Assembly (NCBI GenBank): GCA_036023115.1
Contig: JAYKKT010000041.1
Coordinates: forward strand, 3,063,501 to 3,127,500
Source of the DNA: Brasenia schreberi
Lineage: Eukaryota; Streptophyta; Magnoliopsida; Nymphaeales; Cabombaceae
Reading direction: 5' to 3'
DNA: 64,000 nt
In this document: positions 9,671-23,700 of the stretch, piece after piece
Position numbering within the stretch: the first letter of the stretch is position 1
Layout of the letters: the number at the start of each line of letters is the position of its first letter
The notes under the pieces: model-generated
Seen by the model: only the letters and a program-made list of their open reading frames with translations
What the model was told of the DNA's origin: nothing
Database searches by the model: none
Position numbers and translations under genes: made by a program

Positions 9671-12600
9671 TCATCTTCTATTCATGAAGAGAAATAACGG
9701 GACTAAACAAGGACAAACATAAAGAACCTTGTTCATAGCATCAGTCCACTTGTTGGCCTCCACGGGGGTTGTCCTGATAGATTCAACAACAAAGTCATCA
9801 GAGAATATGAGCCTCAACCACTTCTTGCTTTTGAATTCACATAAGGTAACCACTTGGATTACTCTTTTGTGATTTCCCACTTCAAGTAACAATTCCCACT
9901 CATTATAATTCGGCGAAAGTACAAAGTCTTCCATTTGGAGGATCCTCCTATATTCTTGGTTCTCTTTAGAGAATCCACTCACTTCCACCACATCCTTGTA
10001 TTGGTGTTCAGTTTTATCATCTTCATCAACTTCTGCACTAACAAATGTTAGAATTTTCATACTTTTCATCTCCCATAATGGCAGTGGCCCTCTTAGCTTC
10101 CTGCATTCGGTTATCAATATTTCTTTCAAGTTCTTAAGCCTGGCTATGGAATCAGGAAGCTTCTCAATGGTAAGGTAATCAAGGCAAAGAGAAGACAGCC
10201 GTTGCAAATTTCCAATTGACTCGGGTAATGATCTTAAATTAAAGTCCTCTGCTTCTGTTCTGATGCCTGTCAAGGTTAATACCTCAAGTTTTGACAAGTT
10301 CCCAAGGGATTCTGGAAGGCATTTGAGTTCAGGGGTAAAAGAGATTGTCAATATCTTCAGATTCTGAAAAGATCCTATACAATCAGGAATCTCTTCCACA
10401 CAAAATGCACAGAATTCAAGTTTGAATAGGTTCTTACAGCTGCTGGCATAATGAAGAACTGGCCTTTGCGAACAACAGAGCCCCAAATTCAATTCCTCAA
10501 TCTTGGTCAATCTGCAAAATGGGTCTTCTGAAAATGCACCCATGCAGAAAGATAATATCTTTAGATTCTCAAGGGTCCGTATCCAGTCTGCGTGATAATA
10601 AGTCCATGTTGGTAACATCAACTTGGAAAGATTCTTCAGCTCGCTGATTGAATTAGGAATTGATGTTATCGAGCATAAACTTAAATCTAATTCTTCTAGC
10701 CTTGTTAATTGTCCAATCGTTTTAGGTATGTAGTTCAAATTCTTGGAGCATTGTGCATTTAATACCTTCAAATTTCCCAGAGAACCTACAGAACTAGGAA
10801 GCTCTTCAATTCCTGTACGCATGACACTGAGCTTGGTAAGAGTTTTCACATTACCAACTGAATGTGGCAGTTTCTTCAAATCATTGCATTGGTTGATATG
10901 TAGCTCAACCAATCTCTGAAGCTGGTCAATGGAGTCTGGGATACAAACTAATTTGTTGCAAAACTCAAGTTTTAGTTTCACTAGATTTCGCATGCAAGAA
11001 AAGTCTGGAAGAATAGTAAGTTCTGTGCAGTGGGTGAGATCAAGAAACCTCAAGTCACAAAATTCCTGCCAAATCGAAATAATCCAAGTGAATAAAGAAA
11101 AATCTGAAGTGGACAAACATGAGAAATGGCATTTACCTTGTTTTTTAAGGCATCTTGGCTCCATACTTCAGTAATAAGACTAAATCTCAGGTCAAGGGAC
11201 CTAATACTCTTGAGATCAAAGGCCTTCGGCAGTGACTTGAAAGAGCAATGTGACCAACGCAAAAGGATGATACTTTTAGGCATTTTGCTGAAATCACCTT
11301 GAAGATCGATATTGTGCAAAAGTAGAAGTCTTAGATTTGATATATTTGCAAAAGCATCTGTGCTAAAATTTGTTCCATCTGCTCTTCTCATTTCTTTAAT
11401 GAAATGACCAGTAAGAGTGATGCCTTCAATTTTCTTCGTGCCCTAATGATTGCAAATGTACGTGTTGTTAAAGTTAAAACTTCCGTTGTTCAAAAGCAGA
11501 CCAAACTGATTGCATTATTGTTAGTTCTTACCACATAAGTATCTAGAACACTGCAGACTTCTTTGACATCATGTACTCTGCTACGTTGGCCAGGGTTCAA
11601 GGCGCACTCCTTCCTGATTATATTTCTCCCCATGTCCCTTAGCTGATCATGCATCCATATCTCATCATCTGCAGTGATTTTCATTATGGATTTATTCACA
11701 AGGTCTTCCATAGCTAACCTTGCGTGCAACCCACATCCCTTCAACAAATCAATTATATATTCTTTTTTCTCGCCAATGAAAAAACAAACAATGTCAAGGA
11801 AGATCACCTTCACTTCATCCTGAAGACCATCATAGCTTATTTCCAATTTCTTTTGAACATCAACAAGAGGTTCAGTCCTCAATTTTTCTAACATTTCCTC
11901 CCATAACTCCATGCTTGGTTTATCGCATAAGTATGAACCCCACACCTCAAGCACTAGCGGGAGCCCTGCAGCATATGATACTACATTTTTAGAGATCTCC
12001 TTGAATCCTGTAGCTGGTTCATTTCTTCCAAACGCATGCCAACTGAACAGTTGAAGTGTCTCTTCCTCGTTTAGTTCTTCAACATTGTATATTTCATTAC
12101 CTTTAACCTGAAGAATATTTAAAAGGTGCTTTCTCTTGTTGTTATTATAACTCTACTCCTTTGACCAAACCAATTGTGAGCACCAGCCAATGCTTTAATT
12201 TGTTCTCTATCATCAATATTGTCCAAAACTAGAAGGATACGTTTGCAACCAAGCCTCCTTTTCATTATAGCAATGCCTTCAGCAACGTTGCCTATTGACA
12301 CATTTTCAGCATTCAATACCTTGGCAATAACTTGCTTTTGTAGATTGACCAGCCCTTGCTTACTTTGTGCTTCTTCCCTGACGTCCATCAACAAGCAACT
12401 AGCATCAAAATCTTTGGAGATTTTATTGTAAGTAGCTTTCGCTAGTGTTGTCTTGCCAATACCCCCCATACCATATATCCCCACTATTTTAACACCATTG
12501 TCTTGAAGGTCCAGCAATCCCATGACTTTTTGGACCCTTGAATCCATTCCAATAGGGTGTTCAGCAACATCCAAGGGAGCACTATTCAACTCAAACAAGA

Positions 12601-14140
12601 CCTGCTTAACAACTTCTTTTATCAATTGTGCTTCGCTCCTGTTTGTAATATATGCATCAAAATTAGAACAACTAACAGATGCCATCAATACGAAAACAAA
12701 TATTCCATACATTAAGGACAACTTCTGGGTATACATACTTTTAAGAAAATAATCAAGTGCAAAAATTCATAAATCACAAGAGCGCCCTTTTGTCATCTCA
12801 AGTACACAATACTGAAAACAATACTAAAATCAATTTGAAACCAAGATCACTCACAAACTAACTAGAATTTGCTAAATAGATTCTTCTTATGCACATCATT
12901 GTGCACGATGCTTAATGCTATTGTTCCCTTAGCATTTTTGAGGTCCTCTTTTGCTTTTTTGAATTGTTCAGCGGCTCATTTCAACATAATCTAATTGTGC
13001 CTCCAGTTAGCCACCTCTCCAAATGTTCAACCAGATTATGTATTTTCTCTCATCTTCTCTTCTATTGGTCCATGAGGGACCAGCTTTTTCTCCAAAATGA
13101 TCTCATTAAATGTCCAACTTTTTCTCATGACTATGCATCTACTTGAACATCTTATTTTTGTTAGTTACATCTTTATCACATGTCGATTAAACGTTTTCCA
13201 ACACTTGACACCATTAATTTGCTCTTACTAGTACATTATAAAATACCTTCGAACCAAATGACAATTATAAACTACAAGTAGCGTTTAAGCCAAGCTTGAT
13301 CGTATCTATATTACATGTGATCGAATTCTTCTGTTGATATTAGAAAAGTTGCTTTCCATCAAGGTAACTGAATAATCAGATGATTTCAAAATAATCAGAT
13401 GCATCCTTTTATCCTAATTTAGCACAAGTAGTATAGTCACTAGAGAAAAAAATCACCCCAATGCTCACTAATAATCTTGTCTTTTCTCTGCATTTTTGCT
13501 CCTCACAAGGTTAGATCACCGTAAACATCTACAATAATGATGATTGTGTGTGTGGGCGCGTGAGTGTGTGTGCCTGCACGTGTGTACGTGTGTGTGGGGG
13601 GGAGGGGGGCGACTCTCACCCATCGTTCTCCTTATCTAGATCATAACCTTGAATGTTTCCAACTTTAGTCAATGCCATTTCCCATTCCCTCATCTCCTCC
13701 TCCTTGACATGATCTTTATCGTTTTCTGGCAACCTGGAACGTTCTCCGAATCTACTAAAAGCGTCCTTGAACGGCCCCCCTTGTTTGCGAACATCAGAAG
13801 GAACAACGTGGTAGAATACAGGAAAAATCGTTTTCTTCAATTCCACCAACTTGGCCAATTCCCTCAAGCACCACCTCGAGTCGGCGTAATGCTCAGATAG
13901 CACGGCTATGCAAATCGTTGAGTCTTCAATTGCTTTTAAGAGCCAAGTATCCAGCCTTTCCCCTATCTGTCTTTGCACAGAGTCCATGAATGTGTAGACC
14001 CCACTTGCTTGGAGAGATTCGAAGAGGTGACCTGTGAAACCTTTACGAGTGTCCTCTCCCCTGAAGCTAAGAAATACATCATACTTCATCGGAGAAGAGA
14101 AAGAAGAAGAGGATGATGAAGGGGAAATAGCAGATGCCAT
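9671..14140 (-). CDS. TIR-NB-ARC-LRR disease resistance protein TNL1 (1-nt frameshift)
   Basis: Intracellular NLR immune receptor. Exon 1 (14140-13620) encodes the TIR domain (KYDVFLSFRGEDTRKGFTGHL, SEHYADSRWCLREL). Exon 2 (12638-11532) encodes NB-ARC: P-loop GIYGMGGIGKTT, kinase 2 ILLVLDNIDD, RNBS-B RSRVIITTR, GLPL AAGLPLVLEVWGS and MHD IWMHDQLRDMG. Exon 3 (11442-11137) is the GTKKIEGI linker and first LRRs. Exon 4 (11065-9671) carries about 12 LRRs and a C-terminal extension. Donors and acceptors are canonical GT/AG. Near 12130 one base is missing in an A run (RE-STF-stop; decayed copy 3 reads RDKHLL there), so exon 2 stops early. Exon lengths sum to a multiple of three only with that base restored, supporting a real mutation or a base-call error. 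An extra 3' exon near 9677-9568 is possible. If the frameshift is real, the product is TIR plus a partial NB-ARC. Confidence 0.85.
13540..13612. repeat. GT-rich imperfect microsatellite in TNL1 intron 1
   Basis: Interrupted GTGTGT runs with a G-rich end (GGGGGGGAGGGGGG) directly next to the exon 1 donor at 13619. Confidence 0.7.
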
Positions 14141-14650
14141 GCTTAAATTCGAACTGTCAACTAGGGCAAGAACAGAAAATTTTCTGGAGGGTTAGAAGGT
14201 GAAAACAGTAGGAGACGCCACGGTTGAATTGGAAGCTCTCAGCCAGCACGAAGACTTTGTGGAGGCTGTACCGGGGGAGCGAGAACAACTACCAAGTGCC
14301 CCTCACGTTTCTCTCTATGTGCTGGCTCTTTCTTGCAACAGCTAAGCAGCATTTGGTAGTAGGAATATATAATTGAAGTCCTTTCTTGCAAGTACCGACC
14401 AACCATAAACATTTCCCTCGCATCATTTCTTCGAAGCAGCGTTTACCTCCTTTTGCCCGATACCGGATAACGCATTAGCAGACTCTTTCGAATCCCATTT
14501 GAAAAGTAGGAAAAGATATTTTTGAGGTTTTTACAAGTATGTGATGATTCTTTTCCTAGTTGTATTTTGTTTGTACGAAGGCATTGGACCGCGACTTGAT
14601 AGTTTAGATGGAAACACCGTCCAACTGCATTTCCCTCGATACGAGAAGCA
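14141..14650. other. TNL1 upstream region
   Basis: This would hold the TNL1 promoter and leader on the minus strand. A weak TATA-like stretch (TATATAATT on plus) is at 14367-14375. No other gene seen. Confidence 0.35.
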
Positions 14651-14651
14651 T

Positions 14652-17600
14652 TTTGGAAAATTCATAGAAATACGTAACAATTATAAACATGTTAAATCAA
14701 CAACAATCGCAAATACAAAGTAAGAAGTGAACAAATCATAAAAAAACAAAAGAAATAATCGGAAATAAACTTATATGTGTGAGTTGTCCTTGCATACTTT
14801 TCTTAGAGAAATCATTGTCCTATTATACACACACATGAATACATGTACCTTCTTCACAAGATAAAACACACACAACCTAAATCTATGTAACTCACTTTGA
14901 GTCGACTTTGATCGTACCTCAATCACCAATGACTGAGAGAAAAGGATGAGAGAGAGCAACAAAATCTACAACCATGATCCCATCAAACTTTAGTCTTACT
15001 TGGATGTATCTTCGTTGTTTTTTGTTGTACTTTAAAGTACTGCATGGTATAATAATATACTGAAATTATAAGAAGTAGCTTCTTTAGCATAAGTAAATTT
15101 AACATAAGTCTCTTAAGCCATTCAGTTTACAATCTAGTTTCATCTAAAGCACATAGTTCTGTCTCAAAGGTAGAACGGACTAAAATACTTTATTTTTTTA
15201 TTTTCAGGTGACATCATCACCATATGTAAGAAACATATATCCAATGACCTTATTACTCTTAGAGTTTTTTGTTATTCAACTAACATCTATAAATCCTTTA
15301 AGAATACAAGGATGCTTACTTGTAAATTGTTCCCTTCATATAGCAAAATACTGTGTCTAGAACTTCTCAATGGGTTCTATCTCGACAACTAGTATATATA
15401 CTTAACTTACACACAACACATGTAATATATGATCGTATATAGTTGGTTATATACATCAAATTATCGATAATCTAAGCATCATATTTGAGACATAGGAATA
15501 CCACTTTAATTATTATACAAAGCCTCAGATGAGTCATATGGGATCTTAATAAGTCTATAATTTGTATATTCAAATCTCTCTAAAACTTTCTCAACATAAT
15601 GATACTGAGAGATTATTATAATATTATTAGACCTTGTGATTTTAAGTCCTAAAATCATGTCAGCTATACCCATATCTTTCATCTCAAACTTATTATATAA
15701 GAATAACTTTATCTCATTTACTATTCTTATATCTAAACCAAACAATAATATATCATTTACATATAGGCAAAAAATGATAAAAGCATTATTGATCGACTTA
15801 AAGTAGACACAGTTATCATAATCATTAGAAACAAAGTAAAAAAAATGATATCATGCTATTAAATTTTTTATATTATTATTTAGGGGTTTGTTTCAAACCA
15901 TATAATGATTTAACAAGCTTACATATCTTAGACTCATTCCCACGAATCACAAATCTCTCTTGCTAATTCATATAAATTTTCTTATTTAGGTCATCATGCA
16001 TAAAATCAGTCTTCACATCCATCTAATGGATTATGAAATATACAGATGTCAGTGCTATAAGTACTTGAATGATGGTCATTCGAGAAACTAAGGGATAAAC
16101 ATCGAAGTAATTTATTCCTTTTTTTTATGTGTATCCCTTCATGATTGTTTTGTTTGCATTTTGTTTCTTCTTAAAGATCCACTTTCAGTCCACATTAGAA
16201 CAACTAAGAGGTAAATCCATTAATTCTCAAGCGTTGTTGAAGAGAATTTATTAGATTTCATTGTTAATGACTTTCTTACAAAGCTTAACCTCGAGTGAGG
16301 TCATAATCGGTTGGAAGGTGATAGAATCATCCTTGACATTGAAAGTAATAAAGTCACTTCTAAAATTATTTGATATCCTAGTCCATTTACTTTTCTTTGG
16401 TTTGGTTATTTCTTCAAAATTATTTGATCTAGAAACAATACAATAAGGGTCACCCTATATTTGTTATCATTTCCATATGATTGAGAATGAAATCAATAGT
16501 AGGGTCAGGATCTCTAGAATATATACTTTGAAGAACTCTAGTTTCTATTAAAAATATATTCTAAAATAATATAGCATCACAAAACTTAACTATTGTGTTG
16601 ATATGTATGCTAAAAATATCAAATATAAGGACTAAGAATTTGCATGCATAGTTTGTCTCCATGTACCCAGCATTCATTATTTTACATCACAATTTCTTTT
16701 TTTTTTTTAGTGATGAGTACTTTCGCAATACACTCCCATATTTTAAGATATTTGAGATTAGTCTTTCCATTATTTCAAAATTGAAATGTATTATTTTCAT
16801 TATGCTTATAGGAAACTCTATTTATAATATAGAAAGTTGTATTTAAATCTTTCCTCACATGTAGGTAGGCAACCCATAACTGTAAAACATTAATCATATC
16901 ACACAGGTTCTATTTTTCTGTTCATCTATCATTAGATTAGGGAGAATACAAAGCAATAATCTCATGAACAATACTATTGTTTTGATAGTATTATTAAAAA
17001 GGCTTGAGGTATACTATCCTTCTTCATCATATCTTGATCATTTAAGTACCTTACATGTTTGAGTTTACGATTCATTTCTAAATATTTGAAACTTCTATAA
17101 AGATTTATCTTCACTTTTAAGTAATAAATATAATAATATCTATTGCAATCATTAATAAATATGATAAAATATATTTTGTTATCCCTTATATACATTCCAT
17201 TAAATTTACAAATATCAGTGTGCACCAAATCCAAAATATCATATTTTCTTACCGTATGCAAAGGTTTCCTAGGTTGTTTTACTTGTACACATATATCATA
17301 ATTTTATTTTTAATTTATAACAATATTAGGGATAAGGTTTAAGTTCATTATTCTTTTCATAAAATTAAAGTTTACATGTCCCAACCTATCATACTATATA
17401 TCAGATGATTCAATGTTATACGTAGAAGAAGAAGTGTAAGCTTTATTAACAGTCAATAATCAACAATTAGTTCTACATAAATTTTAAAGTAATCCTCTAC
17501 ATAAAACAAATAATTCTTCTAAAAAAATACCATTTACTAAATCATGTAATTATGATTTTATTATATTTACAATCTAGCCTTAATATCTTTCTAACTAAAA

Positions 17601-19625
17601 TAGTTTCATTGAGGATATTTCAATAAATCATTGTAATATATTTAACTCTCTCTTTCTCGAAGAAAACTTAAAGTTCACAACCCTTCGCCCTTTGACTTTA
17701 ACAGTCAAATGATCCTCTAAGGCTACGGTTCTCCCATAGGCAGCCTGGTAAGACACAAACAGAGATCGATCACTACAAACGTGCACATGAGTCCTAATAT
17801 CTAAAATACAATATTATGACTCATAAATAAAAATGAGATGAGGTTTAAGAGATAGATAATCATTAACAAATGCAATGGCCACCACCATGTTAACCATAAC
17901 TCCTTCAACAATAATATATTTGTTGGCTTTCTTTGAGAGAAATCCCTCGCCCAATGTCCAACCTTACCACAAAGCCAGCACGATTTGTTTTTTGGTTTCT
18001 TTTGTATCTTAGCCTTTGGTGTATGTTGTGATTGTTTTTCCTTACGATTACTAAGTTGTTTTCTTACGACCGTCAAGTTAACCCTATGAGTATTATCTAC
18101 ATGTGTAATGGGTTTCTGACTTTTATACTCTTCTTTTATTGTTATGTCTATCATGAGGTCATCAAGAGTCATTTTATCTTTCTTATACTTGAGATATAGG
18201 TTGAAACACTTCAAATACGTAGAAAATTTCTCAATAATAGTCATAACAATAAACTTGTCAAGAAGCTCCATCTCAACTTCTTTCATACATGGCATAAAAG
18301 CTAAAACTCATGGGCCTATTCGATCATAGATTTTCTCTTTACTATTTGATACTTAAGAAACTTATTACATAATACTTTTCAAGATGAGGTATTCAGTGTT
18401 GTATTTTCGATCCATGGTAGCCCACAGATCTTTTATTGTCGTAAAAGGAGAAGAGCTATAAACGTTGAATAAAATATTCAACAATATAGATAATATACAA
18501 AAACAGTACAAGGTGCCATTCTTCTTTCATTCATTAATTTTGTTGGGATTGGAGACAATATAACTTGTTATACAAGTTCAACCCTAACATGGTTAACCAA
18601 ATTTTTGTATGCTCCTGTCATTATTTAAAATGGGAACCAAAATTTTTTTTCAACATCAAGGTCAAGTCAACCTTAACTCAAAAGATTACAGTTGTAGATA
18701 TGTTTACTATAGAAAATGATGATTTTTGTAAGATTATTGGAAAAATTTGTAGAAGTACATACATAATAAACCAATATGGAACAATTATAAGCATGCCTCA
18801 ATCAACAATAGTTGTAGATCCAAAGTAAGCCATGAACAAATCGTATGAAAAATAAAAACAGAAGCAATAATAAGGAAGGAAATTTATTTGTGTGAGTCGC
18901 CCTTACAAACTTACCTTAGAGAAATCAGTGTCCACTATACAATACATATGGATATTTATGTTTTTCTCATAGGATAAAATGCACACACAATCGAAAGCTA
19001 TGTACCTGACTTCGAGTCGACTTCGACCATGCCTTAATCGCCTATGGTTGAAGGAAAAGACATGAGGGAGTAGTAACACAATTACAAAGAACACCATGGG
19101 CAGAGAGAGAACAAAGAGCAGAGGCAGGAGGAGAGAGAATGCTTCATGCAAAATTTTTTGATTAGGGAGCTCTAATCTCTTGTTTATAGAATTCATGATG
19201 GATCATGAATCCGATCCAAACTACACACTTATCCGTCTTATAACCGTTCACACGTAGACACTCTTGGTTGTTAAATCAAAAGTTTTTCATGCGAAAAGAT
19301 AGACCGAAGATAATTTCTAAACCCAAACCCAAGTCCAAGCACATGTGCGATCTGGCATGTGCTCCCTAAGCTCTTTGAACTAAGGTTCTTAGCTACTAAC
19401 TATATAAAAGGAATGTGAGTTTGTCTCATTCTTCAATATTTGATTAAACTTTGTCTCCTCTTCGTCATCACATGAACAAGTCCCTCACATGTGACTTTTT
19501 ATACTTTAGGATTTTCACATATATTAATGATGTATTAATTAAATATTTAGAGATACCAACATGAATTAAATGTTATTAATACACAGATTTAATTAACTCA
19601 ACTATAATTAATATTAAATCCAACA
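14652..19625 (-). mobile_element. Decayed Ty1/copia retrotransposon, copy A
   Basis: Minus-strand order is 5' LTR (19625-18735), gag, integrase, reverse transcriptase, RNase H, partial 3' LTR (about 15000-14652). gag (18500-17801) shows LWATMDRKYNTE and a zinc knuckle CWLCGKVGHWARDF, with the last Cys changed to Phe. Integrase: ILDLVHTDICKFNGM and IIFINDCNRYYYIY (17261-16974). RT: FEMKDMGIADMILGLKI and QYHYVEKVLERF (15745-15506). RNase H-like sequence lies at about 15300-15100. The order gag-IN-RT-RH defines Ty1/copia. Many stops and frameshifts make it inactive. The 5' LTR starts TGTTGGATTTAATATTAA and ends near TTTTCCAATA. The 3' LTR has lost its 5' half, so LTR divergence cannot be read cleanly. 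Confidence 0.85.
18735..19625 (-). repeat. 5' LTR of copia copy A
   Basis: About 890 bp, similar to 14652-15000 (same strand), and in reverse orientation to 39190-39904 and 46606-47475. Shared landmarks include CTTCGAGTCGACTTCGACC-like and TAGGGAGCTCTAATC-like stretches. Confidence 0.7.
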
Positions 19626-19701
19626 AAGCATATCTCCTATAAAGGAAGCTATGGTCTAGTTGTGTCTATATGAAAGAGGAGATGCGCTTCTATCTGCATC
19701 A

Positions 19702-19739
<38 letters not shown>

Positions 19740-20704
19740 TGACACTTTATATTCATGTTATAATGTATTATTATAATGACAAAGTACTCAATTAAAAGCA
19801 TTTATTAGAGTAAAAACGTTTCGGGTACGGTTTGGATATATAAGTAATTCGGGTTGGTTTATTTTAGTGAATTTTAACAAGAATCGGTTATCAGTTAAAT
19901 CGGTTTGGTTTGGTTATTGAATTGAACGGATGCTCACCCCTAACCACAGATATGAACTCGTGAGCCTTCATAGGTTCTAAGTTTATAATCAACCCCCTCA
20001 ATGGGGAAATCTTTGTAGGCCATGAGCAAATAGGGATGGCAATATTGACCTGACCTATGTGACTCTGATCGGACCCGATCACGTTTGGGTTTGGGTTCTG
20101 GTATTGGGATAAGACGCCCCAACCTGTACCTGAGTCGACACTTGCCCCAACTCATACCTAACACATAAAACATACATATGATCATCTCCGCCCGGTACAC
20201 ATTGGAAAAAAAGGAACCCTAACCCTTACCATTAAGGTTTGGCTAGGTATACCCATCCCACCCCCCGCCCTGGTGCCAAGGAAATAAGGGAGCTTTCCGG
20301 TGCCAGTAAAAGACACCAAACATTTCTATCAAACAGAAACGCAAATTACTCAATCCATATTCGACAGATTTAACACTTCAGGAGAAGTAAACAACCTTGA
20401 AAGTATCCTTTCAGAAAAAAGAAATTAAACCACCACGCCAGTAGCATTAATGCATCTTAATCTGACATCTTCACCCACATGGGCATGTAGAGTTCAACTC
20501 GTTCACCTAATTGAAGAGCATGACAGCTTTTGCTCCTAACTTTCAATTCCCACCTCTTACTAAAATTTTGCTCACAGGTAGCCGGCTAGAAAACAAACAG
20601 CAAATGGGGAAAAAAATTCCCACGAACGCATAAAACCGTAAACAAAGTGTTGTCATGATGAGAAAGAATTTCGAAGGATCACACATAGCTTTGTCTCACC
20701 GTAT
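19626..20704. other. Intergenic, with AT microsatellite
   Basis: An AT dinucleotide run lies at 19706-19736. 19820-19925 is GGTTTGG/CGGGT-rich simple-like sequence related to the dispersed GGTTC repeats elsewhere in the window. No gene seen; this contains the hydrolase 3' flank. Confidence 0.4.
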
Positions 20705-23700
20705 TTATACACAATAGTCTTGCAAAAATGTGTATAGTTCTTCAGCAACAGCTGCAGGATATTCTTCTTGGGGAAGGAGAGCACCCGGAACCTCCACAAA
20801 CTTGGTAACACCGTTTGCACCCTTCAGAGCCTCCATCTCGGCTTTCGACCTCTTCGGCGCATGTGTGGTTGATACTACGAGGACCTTAATCGTATCATCG
20901 AGCTTGGCGAACAGCTCAAGAAACTCATCCCGAGACTTGACAGGATCTAAAAGGCCAGTCAAGAAAGCAGCAGGGACATAGCGAGCACCTTTTCGTGTGG
21001 TCAGAGCGTATCGACTTTCAACAAGTGAAGGCGTCACATTTTCTTGATCAGCATAGACATGGGATTCGTATTGAGACCGTATAGCTTTCTCGTTACTTAC
21101 CAACACATTGTACAACATCCAGCCCACAGCAGGCGTCCTCAAAGTTCCCCTCAAAAGACCGTACCTGAAATCATCAACCAAAGGATATGGACTAAGACCG
21201 GTTTTAAAATTTTGGCCAGGAAGTACAATATCCGTTCTGATGCACATATCTCTTAAGCAGAAAAGAAAAATAATGAAGACCAACCACATGGACAATCCAT
21301 TTCAACCCTGCCCACAACTCGCATATTAACTATTCATAAATGTCATATTTATCTGAAAATAATAAAGCATGGTTCACCCTTGTTGGAGTTATCTAGTATG
21401 ACACGATAGAGCTCAATGGCGATTAAGAATCCAAGTAGCCGACCACACTTAGGTGGAAAAAGGCTTGGTTTTGTTTTGGTTTTGTATCTGTTTCCAGCCC
21501 TACATGCACCAAGAGCATTGGCTCAATGGCAGGGCCTCTAGCAGCTTGTGGAGAGTTCGACTCCCAGAGGATGCATGTGTTAGGCTTCGGCCTCTTGTAA
21601 CCAAAAAGAAAAGTGGAAACAGGAGATAAAGCACTGATAATCAATTTTCAGATGAAAAGAATTCGCTTTTCCCCTCACGTGCAATTTATGCTGTTCAGAA
21701 ACATATAGTTTCATGTTGACAAAAGCCTGGAAGAGGGTCATAGTGGAACTATCAGTTCATCCAGTCATGAGCTTATTTTCAGATGAACTTTTCATTCTCA
21801 TCTGGGAAAGAGCCAAACTCGCTTGATGATTACTCGGATTAGCATACACCTTACAAATAATCTAGTCTCAATGGCAATATGTCCGTGAAAATGAAACTAA
21901 GATGAAGGTGATGATGTTACCAAACTTAATGCAAATATGAGTAATAATAACAGAAAGGGATGGTGAATAACTGCATATGATGCAGGTTCCCGGGAAAATA
22001 GCAAAACGGATGCAAAAAACCAGTGTTATGCATCAGTCTATTGCCACATTCAAATACTATCACATCAATGTTTCTGATATATCATATGACACAGTTCCAC
22101 AATACGACCATCAATGATGGAAAGTAGGGAACATACGGATATCATGTGTCACTTCTTCGTTTTTTACAAATATAAAAGCTTCCTAAAGGTGATTCCATAA
22201 ACTCAGCCTCTACAAGATTGTAACGTGAAAAACTTGAGAAGAACTCAAGATCTATTGGAGCCTCCGAGAACATTTTGGTGAAACTCACACATTTGGAAAG
22301 TATCTTTACATATTTCATGACAAAAGCATCTCGTACTCCATTTCAACTAGAAGAAAGACATTGGGCAGGACAGAGAGATACAGCCACAGCATATTATAGT
22401 TTATAAAGTTGTAGTTCCTCACCGTAGCTTTTATAAGGTGGTACTTTTAATTACTTAATTAATGGTGGGATCTTTTGCTTTGCTGCAAAACAGAGATGCT
22501 TCAGCATACCAAATTTTAACATTGTAGTTCCTCATATAGATTTCAAAAGTGCTGATCTTTTAATTACTTGATTAGTGGCAGGAACTTTTGTTTCAAACTT
22601 TATCTATTAGAGCATCATCCAAGTAACATAAGGCTATTTTGTTCTGTGAGTAGGTTGTCAGAACAACTAGAAGTAGAGTTTATGATAAAGAAAGGCAAGA
22701 ACAACAACTGAAACTTATGGAACAGGATAAGATTGAGGAGTAATTTACATTGTTGAAGATAAAGTTGTTCCATATGCATAAGATGAAATGAAAATGAAAG
22801 ACAACAAAAGAAATGAAGGGCCATCATTACTCCCATAGACTATTTACTTCATGTTCATCACAGACAATTTTCATGTGGCCACATAAATGAAGCATACTTT
22901 TATACAATTATAAATTTTCATTGGGGACATTCCTCTCCCACAATATGAAATGTTAAAAGAAATTTAGTCTCCTGAGTCTATAATTAGAGCTTAGATTGTC
23001 TATACTTGAGAGTTACCCTTAGATTCTAACTTAGAAATCTAACTACAGTATGAATTGCAAAGTCAGGTTTTAACATTTATTGTTTTATTCTATAGCTGTA
23101 TATGTGATAATCCAGAAATCAATACAGTTGCTCTAAATGCCTCCGACTGTGGATTTCATCTTGGGCTTTCAATGTATTATGTGCTATGCAGTCTTTTACT
23201 TAAGTTGTTTTATTTGTTATTATTAGAGTTGATTTAATTTTTCTAAAATCTTCACAACTTTTAAAAGTTCTTTTGAGGTTTTTTAAGCAGAAAGGTGATT
23301 TGTTGCAATATGATATTGCACGTTACATACTTGCAGAATACACAATTATCTCATATAATGTGTCATACATCCATTCAGAGTAGCAATGTACCTAGACTCC
23401 ATTTCTGAACTTCGGCCAAAAACAATAGGGAAAGGTCCAGCCCATGTAGGAGCCACAGCAGCAATGGTTGACGACTTCAATAAGCCTTTTGTTGCAGCAC
23501 GAACTGCAATTGTTGCAGCATGGCCTCCTCCAACAATTATTGTCTCACTTTCTGCAAACAGTACAGAATTAGACAACAATTATACAGATCTTTGATCAAG
23601 AGGAACAAGTAAAAACCATCTTATGTATAGAATAGGAACTAAAGTTAAAACTCAATACTGCACAGAGGATACATGTAAGAAACTGTGAACATGAATCTCT

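Noticed and set aside
9568..9677. Fifth coding exon of TNL1
   Set aside because: An acidic frame (DDDDGDASVANVV) ends at TGA 9570-9568, but the phase of the available GT donor near 9727 does not join it. Mentioned only as a possibility.
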